In this document: in pieces, positions 49,427 to 57,865 of the stretch
How the letters are laid out: each line of letters starts with the position of its first letter
Numbering within the stretch: the stretch's first letter is position 1
From: Gemmobacter nectariphilus
GTDB lineage: Bacteria; Pseudomonadota; Alphaproteobacteria; Rhodobacterales; Rhodobacteraceae
Assembly (NCBI GenBank): GCA_020721445.1
Contig: DYMU01000004.1
Span: forward strand, 112,200 to 176,199
DNA length: 64,000 bases
Direction of reading: 5' to 3'
Program-made: the position numbers and the translations under genes
Notes under the pieces: model-generated
Databases searched by the model: none
Told to the model about the DNA's origin: nothing
Seen by the model: only the letters and a program-made list of their open reading frames with translations

Positions 49427-51081
49427 GGCAGATCCTGTGGCATCAACAACTCAAGCTGCACCCAGCGCCCGGCACCGATGGCCATCCCTTCCACCCGGCC
49501 GACCACGCCATAGCCTTGCGGCAGCGGAGGGGCGCTGCCTTGCGGGCGCACCAGCACCAGACAGGCATCGGTTGTGGCATCGGGGGGCAGGGCGTCGGGC
49601 GTCAGCAGCAGCGTCCGGCCCTGGCCCAGCCAGACCAGCGACGGTTCGGTATAGCCCCAGCCAACCAGATGCGGCGCGGCGCAGCCCCGGTCGGCGGCAA
49701 GGCGCGTGGCCTCGGCCACGGCGGCGGTGCTGGGCCACAGCGCGGGCAGACGGGCAAGCCCGGCAAACAGCCCGGCATGCAGCGCTGCCCCGGTCAGCAC
49801 CGACCAAAGCACCAGCACCGCAAAGCGCCGTTGCCAAAGCGCCATCGCGGCGGCCACCGCCGCAAGGGTTGCGCCTGTCAGGCCAAGGCCAAGGGGCAGC
49901 AGCGCACCGGCCCCGGCGCCGCTGCTGAATGCCCCCCACAGCGCCGCGCCACCCAGTGCCAGACCGGGCAGCAGCGCCACCACAGCCACCCCGCGCAGCA
50001 ACCTGCCCGAGGCGGCCAGACCGGCGGGGGCATGCGCCGCGGCCAGCAGCGCAAGGGCCGGCAGCATCGGCAAGGTATAATGCAACAGCTTGGTCGGCAC
50101 CGCCTCGAACACCAGCCAAGACGGGATCAGCCAAGCCAGCAGGAACACCGTCGCGGCGTCACGCCGGGCCTGCCACAGTCGTGGCAGCGCCAGAACCAGA
50201 ACCGCCGTGGCGGGCCAAAGGGTAAACACGGTGGCCAGCGCATGGGTGCCGGGCGGTGCGCCCTTGCCCTCTTGCCCCGCGGACATCTTCGGCAACAGAT
50301 CGACACCCATCGAGTCGACCCAGAACGTGCCGCCGGTCTTGACGGTGATGGCAATGACCCAAGGCAGCACCAGCGCCAAGGCCAGCACAATCGGCCCGCG
50401 CCGTGCCAGCGGCTGCACCCATTGCGCCTTGCGCTGCCACAGCGACAGCACCAGCACCGTGAACCCCGGCACCAACAGCGCCATCGGCCCCTTGATCAGC
50501 ACGCCCAGACCAAGCGCGCCCCAGAACGCATAGGCCAGCCACCACGCTGGTGGCCGCGTTGCCATCCAAAGCCGGGCCAGAACCGCCTGCGTGGCAAGGA
50601 TGGTGGCCAAAAGCGCGGCGTCGGTCTTGGCAATCCGCGCCTCGCCGCCGATCACGAGGGTTGCGGCAAACAGCGCCGCCGCCACCAGCGCAGGCCCGGC
50701 ACCGATCAGCGGCAGGCCGATTGCCACCACCAGCACCACCGCCAGCACAGCGCCGATCAGCGAGGGCAGGCGATAGACCCAGAGCGGGGCCTGATCGCCC
50801 TGACCGCTGATCGCCACCGCCGCCGATTGCAACCAGTAAATGCCCACCGGCTTTTTGTGGCGCGGCTGATCCTGAAACCGGATATCCACCAGATCGCCCG
50901 TCTGCACCATCTGGCGGCTGGCCTGCACAAAGCGCGCCTCGTCGCGGTCGGTGACGGGAAGGCTGGCAAAGCCGGGCACAAACACCCCCAGCGCAATCAG
51001 CGCCACCGCCACGATCAGCAGCCAAGGCCGCGCCCGGGCGATACTGTCCAACCGTTGACCCAGATGGGCGATTGCGGTCAT
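49423..51081 (-). CDS. GT39/ArnT-like membrane glycosyltransferase (second of two)
   Basis: A 552-aa polytopic membrane glycosyltransferase of the GT39/GT83 type, which uses polyprenyl-phosphate sugars as donors at the periplasmic face. The catalytic first-loop acidic motif is TDRDEARFVQASRQM (about 44-58), followed by QPRHKKPVGIYWLQ, as in ArnT. ATG 51081 overlaps the PAP2 stop by four bases, so the longer track N-terminus (from 51492) is rejected. The acceptor is probably lipid A or another envelope lipid, inferred from the neighbouring genes. Confidence 0.83.
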   Translation of the reverse strand: MTAIAHLGQRLDSIARARPWLLIVAVALIALGVFVPGFASLPVTDRDEARFVQASRQMVQTGDLVDIRFQDQPRHKKPVGIYWLQSAAVAISGQGDQAPLWVYRLPSLIGAVLAVVLVVAIGLPLIGAGPALVAAALFAATLVIGGEARIAKTDAALLATILATQAVLARLWMATRPPAWWLAYAFWGALGLGVLIKGPMALLVPGFTVLVLSLWQRKAQWVQPLARRGPIVLALALVLPWVIAITVKTGGTFWVDSMGVDLLPKMSAGQEGKGAPPGTHALATVFTLWPATAVLVLALPRLWQARRDAATVFLLAWLIPSWLVFEAVPTKLLHYTLPMLPALALLAAAHAPAGLAASGRLLRGVAVVALLPGLALGGAALWGAFSSGAGAGALLPLGLGLTGATLAAVAAAMALWQRRFAVLVLWSVLTGAALHAGLFAGLARLPALWPSTAAVAEATRLAADRGCAAPHLVGWGYTEPSLVWLGQGRTLLLTPDALPPDATTDACLVLVRPQGSAPPLPQGYGVVGRVEGMAIGAGRWVQLELLMPQDLP

Positions 51082-51911
51082 GGCTTGTCCTTGGGCCTGT
51101 CCGATGGCGGCACGACGACCACGCCGGAAAGTACCTTGATCTGCGCCCATACCCCCCGAGCCTGTTCGGGCAGTTGCGCCAAAGCCTGCCGCGCGGCAGA
51201 CAGCAGGTCTTGCGGCGCACAGGACAGGCGGGCCGTGCCGATGTTCAGCACATGATACAGCGCCAGCGCCACAAACCCCGCAAACAGGCTGGAAAATACC
51301 GCATCGCTTAGGAAATGCCGGCCCAATGACAGGCGCAGCAGCGAGATCACCGTGACAAACCCCAGTGCCGCCGCCACCGCCCTTGTCTTGCCGCGTGCCG
51401 ACAGATGTGGCCACAACCAGACCGTCAGGCACAGCGCCCAGGTCGCGGCCAGCGCCACCTCGCCCGAGGTGAACGAGCAATTCGATGCACATTCATTGCC
51501 CACCTGCCACGGCGGGGTGAAGGACAGGGTGCCACCAAACTCGGTCAGGGTTTCGGGCCGCGCCCGCCCGACATGCGCTTTCAGGATCACATTGACGATC
51601 ACCCCCGGCACCAGCACCAGCGCAAGGCCGAAAAACGCCGCCAGTCGTTGCCATTCAGGCGTCAGGCGGCCGCGCGCGGCCAGTGCCAGCGCGGTGACGA
51701 TGCTCAGGAAGGTGCAAAGCTCCATGATCGTGCGCAAGGTGGCGTTGACTGTCGGCAGAATGCCGGATTTGGCGATGAACTGCCCGCTGTCGTTGGTCAG
51801 CGCCCGAGACACCGCAAGGTCGATGTGCGGCCAGGTGGCAAACAGGGTCTGCGCCAGCACGGTCACCGCCAGCAGCGCAACGGTCAGACGGGTGAACAAC
51901 GGATCGGTCAT
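51078..51911 (-). CDS. PAP2-family phosphatase, lipid A 1- or 4'-phosphatase-like
   Basis: A 277-aa membrane phosphatase. Motif 1 is KAHVGRARPETLTEFGG and motif 3 is LGRHFLSDAVFS; motif 2 reads CSFTSGEVA, with Glu where the usual PSGH has His. The extended motif 1 and the CSF lead-in recall LpxE/LpxF-type lipid A phosphatases of alphaproteobacteria. Four-base overlaps join it to the two GT39 genes. The substrate is inferred from context and could instead be another lipid phosphate. Confidence 0.8.
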   Translation of the reverse strand: MTDPLFTRLTVALLAVTVLAQTLFATWPHIDLAVSRALTNDSGQFIAKSGILPTVNATLRTIMELCTFLSIVTALALAARGRLTPEWQRLAAFFGLALVLVPGVIVNVILKAHVGRARPETLTEFGGTLSFTPPWQVGNECASNCSFTSGEVALAATWALCLTVWLWPHLSARGKTRAVAAALGFVTVISLLRLSLGRHFLSDAVFSSLFAGFVALALYHVLNIGTARLSCAPQDLLSAARQALAQLPEQARGVWAQIKVLSGVVVVPPSDRPKDKP

Positions 51912-53389
51912 GGCGCGCCTTCGGGCATCAGGCAGGTTGGGTCAGGCAGCGCAAACAGGGAAAGGCTTTGGCCCTGATAGTGGCCGGGGCCGGCCAGCAG
52001 TTGCGCGGCGGGCAGGGCGGTGGGGCAGGGCAGCGGGGTGCCCGTGCGTTGCAGCACGAACACCGGGGCGGCGTCCAGACCAGGCTGAAACGGCTGCTTC
52101 AACTCCCAATGGTTGGCGGGGCGCACGGGCGGCGGCACGGCCCGCACCTGCCAGGGCTGATCGGTTGCAAACCACTCCAGGTCGGCCAACAGGTCGCGGT
52201 CGCGGGCGACAATCGTGGCGGCCTTCAGCCGTTGTGCCTGTGCGGTGACCCAGCCGCCCATTTCGTCATGGCCCATGTAACGCGCCAGCAGCAGGCGCCC
52301 GTCGGGCCGCTGCCAACCGGTCCCGATGGCTTTGGCCAGTGGCAAGGCCAGCGTCACCACCAGCGCAAGACCCAGTGAGATCAGCGTCAGCGCCCTGTGC
52401 TGCGCCAGCACGCCCGCCGCAAGGATCACCCCCGGCACGATGAACAGCACTGCCCAATTGGCCAGCGCCTTGCCGCCAAGCGCCTGCAAGGTGACAATCG
52501 CCAGCGGGGCGGCGGCCAGTGCGGCCAGACCGGCATCATCACTGCCACGCGGCGCGCGCAGCATCGCCCACAGACAGGCGGCAAACAGGATGGGACCGAT
52601 GACGACAAACTGCTCGGCCAGAAAACGCAGCGCGGGCAGGGCATAGACCGCCCTTTCGGCCCCCGCAGGCTGCGCGGTATCGGCCAGATGCAGAAAGGTG
52701 ACAAAGCCCTGCTGCGCCAGCCACAAAAGATGCGGGACCAGCATCAGCACGGCGACCAAAACGGCCACCGCCAGATCGCGCCCGCGGATGCGCCAACCCG
52801 GTGCAGCCCAAGCCGCCAGCGCCATGCCAAGGGCGGCATAGATCATCGCGTATTTCGACAGAAAGCCGAGGCCAAGGGCCACACCCAGCACCATCGCCCA
52901 ACCAAAGCCCGCTTTCCCGGTGGCGCGGCGCTGCGCCAGATGGTGCTGCGCCAGAAAGGCCAGCGTCGCCGCAAGCAACAGCGGTGTGTCGGTGGTGATC
53001 AGCGCCGCACCCAAGGCCACGGCGGGCGTGGTCAGGTAAAACAGCGCCGCAAGCGCCGCAGCAGCCGGCGGCAGCACCCGCAAGGCCAGCGCAAGCACCG
53101 CCAAGGCCGTGGCCCCGTGCAGCAAGGGCGACGACAGCCGGACCGACCAGACGCTTGTGCCGAACACTTCGGTAAAGCCGCGGATCAACCAGCCGATCAG
53201 CGGCGGCTTGGAATAGGCGCCAAAGGCAAGATCCTGGCCCCAAGCCCAGTATTGTGCCTCATCGGTGGAAAGCTGGGTCGCATCCAGCAGAGCCAGCGCC
53301 ACGCGCGCAAACGTCAGGACGGCAATCGCCAGCACGGCAAGCAAGGCAAACGGAACTGCTGCTGCCAGCGGTTCAGCTTTCGTGCGCAT
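51908..53389 (-). CDS. GT39/ArnT-like membrane glycosyltransferase (first of two)
   Basis: A 493-aa multi-span glycosyltransferase with the conserved luminal acidic motif STDEAQYWAWGQDL followed by AYSKPPLIGWLIRGF, typical of the PMT_2/GT39 family. It would take a sugar from a polyprenyl phosphate made by the adjacent GT2 and put it on an envelope acceptor. Its start overlaps the end of the LAB_N gene by 17 bases and its stop overlaps the PAP2 start by four, so the whole operon is coupled. Confidence 0.84.
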   Translation of the reverse strand: MRTKAEPLAAAVPFALLAVLAIAVLTFARVALALLDATQLSTDEAQYWAWGQDLAFGAYSKPPLIGWLIRGFTEVFGTSVWSVRLSSPLLHGATALAVLALALRVLPPAAAALAALFYLTTPAVALGAALITTDTPLLLAATLAFLAQHHLAQRRATGKAGFGWAMVLGVALGLGFLSKYAMIYAALGMALAAWAAPGWRIRGRDLAVAVLVAVLMLVPHLLWLAQQGFVTFLHLADTAQPAGAERAVYALPALRFLAEQFVVIGPILFAACLWAMLRAPRGSDDAGLAALAAAPLAIVTLQALGGKALANWAVLFIVPGVILAAGVLAQHRALTLISLGLALVVTLALPLAKAIGTGWQRPDGRLLLARYMGHDEMGGWVTAQAQRLKAATIVARDRDLLADLEWFATDQPWQVRAVPPPVRPANHWELKQPFQPGLDAAPVFVLQRTGTPLPCPTALPAAQLLAGPGHYQGQSLSLFALPDPTCLMPEGAP

Positions 53390-53690
53390 GCCGCAGCTTT
53401 TCGGTGTGGATCAGCCACAGGTTGCGCATGTAGATCACCAGCCCGGTGGCTTGACCCAGGATGAACACCGGATCCTTGCGCCACAGGGCATAGGTCAGCA
53501 AGACCACGCCCCCGGCCAGCGAGAAATACCAAAAAGCCACGGGAATCACGGACTTGCGCTGCTTTTCTGAGACAAACCATTGCACGATGAAGCGCATGGT
53601 GAACATCAACTGCCCGGTCAGGCCGACCATGACCCAGGTAAATTCACCCCAGTTTTCGACGTGCAGGGCAGACCACAGAATTTCACGCAT
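53373..53690 (-). CDS. small LAB_N (lipid A biosynthesis N-terminal-like) membrane protein
   Basis: A 106-aa protein with about three membrane spans, resembling the LAB_N domain found at the N-terminus of some lipid-A-disaccharide synthases and as a stand-alone partner of GT2/GT39 pairs (GLTGQLMFTMRFIVQWFVSEKQRKSVIPVAFWYFS is characteristic). ATG 53690 is chosen over the track start 53723 because AAGGAA lies about 7 bases upstream. It may be an ArnE/F-like flipping or docking partner for the polyprenyl-phosphate sugar; that role is inference. Confidence 0.78.
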   Translation of the reverse strand: MREILWSALHVENWGEFTWVMVGLTGQLMFTMRFIVQWFVSEKQRKSVIPVAFWYFSLAGGVVLLTYALWRKDPVFILGQATGLVIYMRNLWLIHTEKLRHAHES

Positions 53691-54525
53691 CGACAGGTTC
53701 CTTGGTGACGGGGGCAGGGGCATGAACTTCGGTCGGCACGGTGGTTTTGCGCCGCCGGATCAGCCAGGCCACCCCCAACAGATCAACCGCGCCCACCATG
53801 GCACGCCCCAGATTGCCGTATTTCGACCGACCATGCAGCCGCGCGGCATGGGTCACATCCACATGGGCAACGGCCCAGCCATCGCGCGCAAACAGCGCCG
53901 GCAGATAGCGGTGCTGGTGGTTGAAAAACGGCAAGGCCAGAAAGGCCGCACGGCGAAACGCTTTCAGCCCACAGCCGGTATCACGCGTGCCGTCGTTCAG
54001 CACCGCCGAGCGCAGCGCATTGGCAAACCGCGACGCCATCCGCTTGGACCAGGTGTCGCGTCGCCCGACACGCTGGCCGGCCACCAGACCAAGGCGCGGG
54101 TCAGCCGCAGGATTCAGCAAGGGGGCCAGCAACAGCGGCAGGTTTTCCGGCGGGTTTTGCCCGTCGCCATCCAGCGTGGCAATGATCGGGGCCCGCGATG
54201 CCAGAACCCCGGAATGCACCGCCGCGGACTGGCCGCCCGATTGACCATGTCCGATCAGCCGCACCTCGGGCGCATCGGCCATCAGGCGCAGGATCACAGC
54301 GCGGGTATCGTCGCCGGAACCGTCATCAACCAGAACGATCTCATAGCGGGCAAGTGGCGCAAGGGCAGCGCGTATCTTTTGCACCAAAGGCACGATATTT
54401 TGTGCCTCGTCTTTCAGCGGCACCACGATGCTGACATCTGGCGGCGGTGTTTCAGAGGTGGAAGCGGGCAGCGTGACCGTTGGCACAAACGCATCAAGGG
54501 TGGCCGCAGTGCGGTGCAAGGTCAT
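53683..54525 (-). CDS. GT2 polyprenyl-phosphate glycosyltransferase (ArnC/DPM1-like)
   Basis: A 280-aa family 2 glycosyltransferase. The N-terminal nucleotide-sugar fold has SIVVPLKDEAQNI, the acidic VDDGSGDDT and the DxD-type LDGDGQNPPE, as in dolichyl-phosphate mannose synthase and ArnC. Unlike ArnC it ends without two clear C-terminal membrane helices, having only one hydrophobic stretch (MVGAVDLLGVAWLI). As first gene of the operon it would make the polyprenyl-phosphate sugar used by the two GT39 enzymes. The sugar is unknown. Confidence 0.86.
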   Translation of the reverse strand: MTLHRTAATLDAFVPTVTLPASTSETPPPDVSIVVPLKDEAQNIVPLVQKIRAALAPLARYEIVLVDDGSGDDTRAVILRLMADAPEVRLIGHGQSGGQSAAVHSGVLASRAPIIATLDGDGQNPPENLPLLLAPLLNPAADPRLGLVAGQRVGRRDTWSKRMASRFANALRSAVLNDGTRDTGCGLKAFRRAAFLALPFFNHQHRYLPALFARDGWAVAHVDVTHAARLHGRSKYGNLGRAMVGAVDLLGVAWLIRRRKTTVPTEVHAPAPVTKEPVDA

Positions 54526-54691
54526 TCATCTGTCTCCTGCAGGGCGTTTGACACGCTCCTGTAACGGATTCACGAAACCCTATAAGCTGCTGTCGGATTT
54601 TTGCAAGGTATAGCGACAGGCGGTGCCCGCAAGACGGCAACAGACCGCCATCCGTGGCAACCGGGGCAGGCTTAGCGTGACCCATTACTCC

Positions 54692-54713
54692 TATAATCAG
54701 TATTATGTAATAC
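54692..54713 (+). promoter_or_regulatory. AT-rich promoter region with palindrome upstream of the SulP gene
   Basis: A consensus -10 hexamer TATAAT (54692-54697) is followed by the perfect inverted repeat GTATTA-TG-TAATAC (54700-54713), in an unusually AT-rich stretch for this genome. It lies about 90 bases before the SulP start. A -35 is not obvious. The palindrome could be an operator overlapping the transcription start. Confidence 0.4.
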
Positions 54714-54800
54714 AAATGGTAATTCCGCGATGGCATATATTCAATACTTGTGATGTATCAAAGGCTCGGCTATGCAAAAGGCCCGCAGGCGGAGCGCATG

Positions 54801-56552
54801 ATGAGACGGTATTTCCCTATTCTTGACTGGGCGTCCACCTATGACAAGCCCACGCTGATGAGCGACCTGCTGGCGGCGATGATCGTCACCATCATGCTGA
54901 TCCCGCAATCGCTGGCTTACGCGCTGCTGGCGGGTCTGCCGGCCGAGGTCGGGCTTTACGCCTCGATTGCGCCGTTGATCCTTTATGCCGTGTTCGGCAC
55001 CTCGCGCACGCTGGCGGTGGGTCCGGTGGCGGTTGCCAGTCTGATGACGGCCGCCGCCGTGGGCGAACTGGCCACCCAAGGCACCCCGGAATACCTGAGT
55101 GCGGCCATTGCGCTGGCGGTCTGCTCGGGCCTGATGCTGCTGGTCATGGGGTTGTTGCGCTTGGGGTTTGTTGCCAACTTCCTCAGCCATCCGGTGATTT
55201 CGGGCTTTATCAGCGCCTCGGCGGTGCTGATTGCCGTGGGCCAGTTGCCCAGCCTTCTGGGGATCAAGGCCCCCGGCCATACCTTGCCCGAGATCTTGCA
55301 AGGCATCCTGACTGGGGTGGATACGACCAACATCTTCACGCTGTTGATTGGCATCTTTGCGACGGCCTTCCTGTGGTGGTCGCGCACCCGGCTGAAAGGC
55401 GAACTGCTGCGCCGCGGCATCGCGCCAGGCACATCGGCCGTTCTGGTGCGGGCGGCCCCGGTGGCGGCGGTGGCACTGACCACGCTGGTGGCCTATGGCT
55501 TTGGCTTGCAGGCGCAAGGCGTGGCCGTTGTCGGCGACATTCCGTCGGGTCTGCCGGTGCCGTCGCTGCCCTCGCTGGATCCGGCTTTGTGGCAGGCGAT
55601 CTTGCTGCCGGCGGCCCTGATTTCGCTGGTGGGCTATGTCGAAACCGTGTCGGTGGCGCAAACGCTTGCGGCAAAGCGGCGTCAACGCATTGATCCCGAT
55701 CAGGAATTGGTGGCGCTGGGGGTTTCCAATATCGGCGCCGGTCTGTCGGGCGGCTTTCCGGTGACGGGCGGCTTTGCGCGGTCCGTCGTCAACTTTGATG
55801 CCGGGGCCGAAACGCCCGCGGCCGGGGCCTTTACCGCCATCGGCATGGCCATGGCGACGCTGTTTCTGACCCCCCTGCTCTATCACCTGCCCAAGGCAAC
55901 GCTGGCCGCGACCATTATCGTGGCCGTTCTGGGACTGGTCGACAAGGACGCGCTGCGCCGGACCTGGGTGGCAAACCGGGCCGATTTCGCCGCCATGGCC
56001 GCAACCATAGCGCTGACCCTGCTGGCGGGGGTTGAAATTGGCATTGCCGCCGGCGTGGGCCTGTCAATTCTGCTGCATCTTTACCGCACCTCACGCCCGC
56101 ATGTGGCGGTGATCGGTCAGGTGCCGGGAACCGAACATTATCGCAACGTAAAGCGTCACCGCGTGGTCACCACACCCGATGTTCTGGCCCTGCGGGTGGA
56201 CGAGGCGCTTTATTTTCCCAACGCGCGGTTTCTGGAAGACACCATTCTGGGTGGTGTGGCCGAGGACAAGCGCATCCGCCATGTCGTGCTGAACTGCGTG
56301 GCGGTGAATGACATCGACAGCAGCGCGATCGAAAGTCTTGAAGCGATCAACACCCGGCTGAAGGATGCAAGCGTGAAACTGCATCTGGCCGATGTGAAAG
56401 GTCCGGTGATGGACCGCCTGCGCCGCACCCATTTCATCGACGATCTGACCGGTGGCGTGCATATGACGATGTATGATGCCATGCTGTTCCTTGCGCCCGA
56501 AGCCACCAAAGCGACCAGTGCCCTGCCCCGGATTGAGACGCTGAAAGCCTGA
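54801..56552 (+). CDS. SulP family anion transporter with STAS domain
   Basis: A 583-aa inner-membrane transporter of the SLC26/SulP family, which moves sulfate, bicarbonate or other anions. The transmembrane part begins with LLAAMIVTIMLIPQSLAYALLAGLP and includes AVFGTSRTLAVGPVAVASL. The C-terminal STAS domain (from about residue 460) has the NDIDSSAIESLE signature. The start is ambiguous: GGAG at 54791-54794 suits ATG 54801 (6-base spacing), while the track uses GTG 54750. The substrate cannot be read from the sequence. A LuxR-type regulator gene follows 240 bases on. Confidence 0.87.
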   Translation: MRRYFPILDWASTYDKPTLMSDLLAAMIVTIMLIPQSLAYALLAGLPAEVGLYASIAPLILYAVFGTSRTLAVGPVAVASLMTAAAVGELATQGTPEYLSAAIALAVCSGLMLLVMGLLRLGFVANFLSHPVISGFISASAVLIAVGQLPSLLGIKAPGHTLPEILQGILTGVDTTNIFTLLIGIFATAFLWWSRTRLKGELLRRGIAPGTSAVLVRAAPVAAVALTTLVAYGFGLQAQGVAVVGDIPSGLPVPSLPSLDPALWQAILLPAALISLVGYVETVSVAQTLAAKRRQRIDPDQELVALGVSNIGAGLSGGFPVTGGFARSVVNFDAGAETPAAGAFTAIGMAMATLFLTPLLYHLPKATLAATIIVAVLGLVDKDALRRTWVANRADFAAMAATIALTLLAGVEIGIAAGVGLSILLHLYRTSRPHVAVIGQVPGTEHYRNVKRHRVVTTPDVLALRVDEALYFPNARFLEDTILGGVAEDKRIRHVVLNCVAVNDIDSSAIESLEAINTRLKDASVKLHLADVKGPVMDRLRRTHFIDDLTGGVHMTMYDAMLFLAPEATKATSALPRIETLKA

Positions 56553-56712
56553 CAGCCGCCCTGCAATCGGCACGCCCTGCGTCAGCGGTACGGCGACCAG
56601 ACCTTCTTTCAGGTTGTGTCGCGCATCGTCCATTATGGTCAGGCGTGTGACGCGAAAGCAGCAAAACGACAGCAACCGGAACCGTTATGCTGGGTTATGG
56701 TCACGGAACTTT

Positions 56713-56726
56713 TGACCGAAAGGTCA
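56713..56726. promoter_or_regulatory. inverted repeat upstream of the LuxR-type gene
   Basis: TGACC-gaaa-GGTCA is a perfect 5-bp dyad about 70 bases before the regulator start. It could be an operator or a small hairpin. It is shorter than a usual 18-20-base lux box. Confidence 0.3.
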
Positions 56727-56795
56727 GATGACGTTAACATTCCGGCTAGGGATAGGGACACGTCGCGTAAACGGTGTCACGAAGTGGGGATCACC

Positions 56796-57578
56796 ATGAC
56801 GGCAGTTTTGCCGCTGATTTGTCGTATGGCCGAGGGTTCGTCGATAGACGAGGTGTGGGGTCATGCGGTGACCTTCTTTGGCAGCATCGGGTTTTCGCGG
56901 ATAAATTACGGCTTTACCCGGTTCTTTCATCAAAAAAGTGTCGGGGATCGGGACGATGCCGTTTTCCTGACCACGGGAAGCGACGAATACGTGCGGTTCT
57001 TCTTTCACAACGGCTTTTACACCCGCACCCCGGTGTATCGCTGGGCCTTGGCAAATACCGGGGCCTGCACGTGGCGATGGGTGAAAGACGCCTATGACGC
57101 CGGCCTGCTGACAGAAGATGAGGCCGATGCCGTCCGGCTGAACGTTGCCCAAGGGGTCACGGCCGGGATTTCGGTCAGCTTTCCCGAATCCTCGACCCGG
57201 TCCAAGGGCGCGCTTGGGCTGATTGCCGACCCCGGAATCGGGCACGATCAGGTCGACGCGATCTGGAAGACGCATCAGGATGAGATTTTGGCCGTCGCCC
57301 ACGCGATGCACCTGAAAATCATGACTCTGCCGCAACAGGCCGCAAAACTCAGCCTGACCGAACGGCAGCGTCAGGCGCTGGAATGGGTGGCCGATGGCAA
57401 GACCACACAAGATGTGGCGATGCTGATGGAGGTCTCGCCCGCCATGGTGGAAAAGCACCTGCGCCTTGCACGCGAGGCGTTGCAGGTTGAGACGACGGCG
57501 CAAGCTGTTGCAAAGGCTTCACTTTTGAACCTGATCTTCCCGCCCGTTGCAAAAAACCACAGGGTAGGGAAATCCTGA
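56796..57578 (+). CDS. LuxR-type regulator with autoinducer-binding-like domain
   Basis: A 260-aa protein. Residues about 15-170 resemble the autoinducer-binding domain, and residues about 190-250 are a LuxR-type HTH (LSLTERQRQALEWVADGKTTQDVAMLMEVSPAMVEKHLRLA). In the acyl-homoserine-lactone pocket the usual Asp-Pro pair appears as Thr-Pro (FYTRTPVYRWA), so the ligand may differ. No luxI is in the window. The start MTAVLPLICRMAEG at 56796 follows GGGGA; the track's additional 60 residues look unrelated. It may regulate the upstream SulP gene or the downstream intergenic RNA; neither is shown. Confidence 0.82.
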   Translation: MTAVLPLICRMAEGSSIDEVWGHAVTFFGSIGFSRINYGFTRFFHQKSVGDRDDAVFLTTGSDEYVRFFFHNGFYTRTPVYRWALANTGACTWRWVKDAYDAGLLTEDEADAVRLNVAQGVTAGISVSFPESSTRSKGALGLIADPGIGHDQVDAIWKTHQDEILAVAHAMHLKIMTLPQQAAKLSLTERQRQALEWVADGKTTQDVAMLMEVSPAMVEKHLRLAREALQVETTAQAVAKASLLNLIFPPVAKNHRVGKS

Positions 57579-57596
57579 CTAACCTTACGTCACTTT

Positions 57597-57611
57597 TTAA
57601 CGTAATTTTAA
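57597..57611 (+). promoter_or_regulatory. CtrA-type box TTAA-N7-TTAA
   Basis: TTAA-cgtaatt-TTAA lies 19 bases after the LuxR-type gene in an AT-rich patch and points into a 230-base gene-free segment ending in a terminator. It matches the CtrA full-site spacing. Binding is inference. Confidence 0.4.
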
Positions 57612-57850
57612 GAAGTTCCGTGAGTGGTTGCCTTCTGGCTTGGAACGGCAAGTGGCAGACGATGCATTTTCATCGGCTCTGACGCTTGTTTTTGTTGCAA
57701 GGGACCGTCCCCGTCCCTTGGTTTGTGTGTCTGTCGGCATGGTCAATTATCGGTAATGCCTGCAGAAGTGTGTGCCCGTGCCTGATCCTTATCCCCATGG
57801 AAATGGCGCAAGAATGAAACGGTGCGTCCCTGGGGGCGCACCGTTTTTCT
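57612..57850 (+). ncRNA. candidate structured intergenic RNA
   Basis: The 344-base gap between the LuxR-type gene and tsf has no convincing ORF. On the plus strand it contains a perfect 8-bp hairpin (CAAGGGAC, loop of seven, GTCCCTTG, 57698-57720) and ends in a strong rho-independent terminator. With the CtrA-type box just upstream this has the layout of a small RNA gene, though it could also be the long 3' end of the luxR-type mRNA. The 5' end is not defined. Confidence 0.3.
57818..57850 (+). terminator. rho-independent terminator
   Basis: AACGGTGCG and CGCACCGTT form a perfect 9-bp stem with a GC-rich loop, followed by TTTCTTT. It ends plus-strand transcription from the LuxR-type gene or the candidate RNA. 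Confidence 0.85.
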
Positions 57851-57865
57851 TTGGCCCCTCGGCAA

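Noticed and set aside
49303-51255. 650-aa plus-strand ORF opposite the GT39 gene
   Set aside because: Composition is dominated by Arg, Gln, His and Gly; the opposite strand encodes a coherent membrane glycosyltransferase.
56713-56726. lux box for the LuxR-type regulator
   Set aside because: The dyad is 14 bases with 5-bp arms, shorter than usual lux boxes, and there is no luxI; left as an inverted repeat only.
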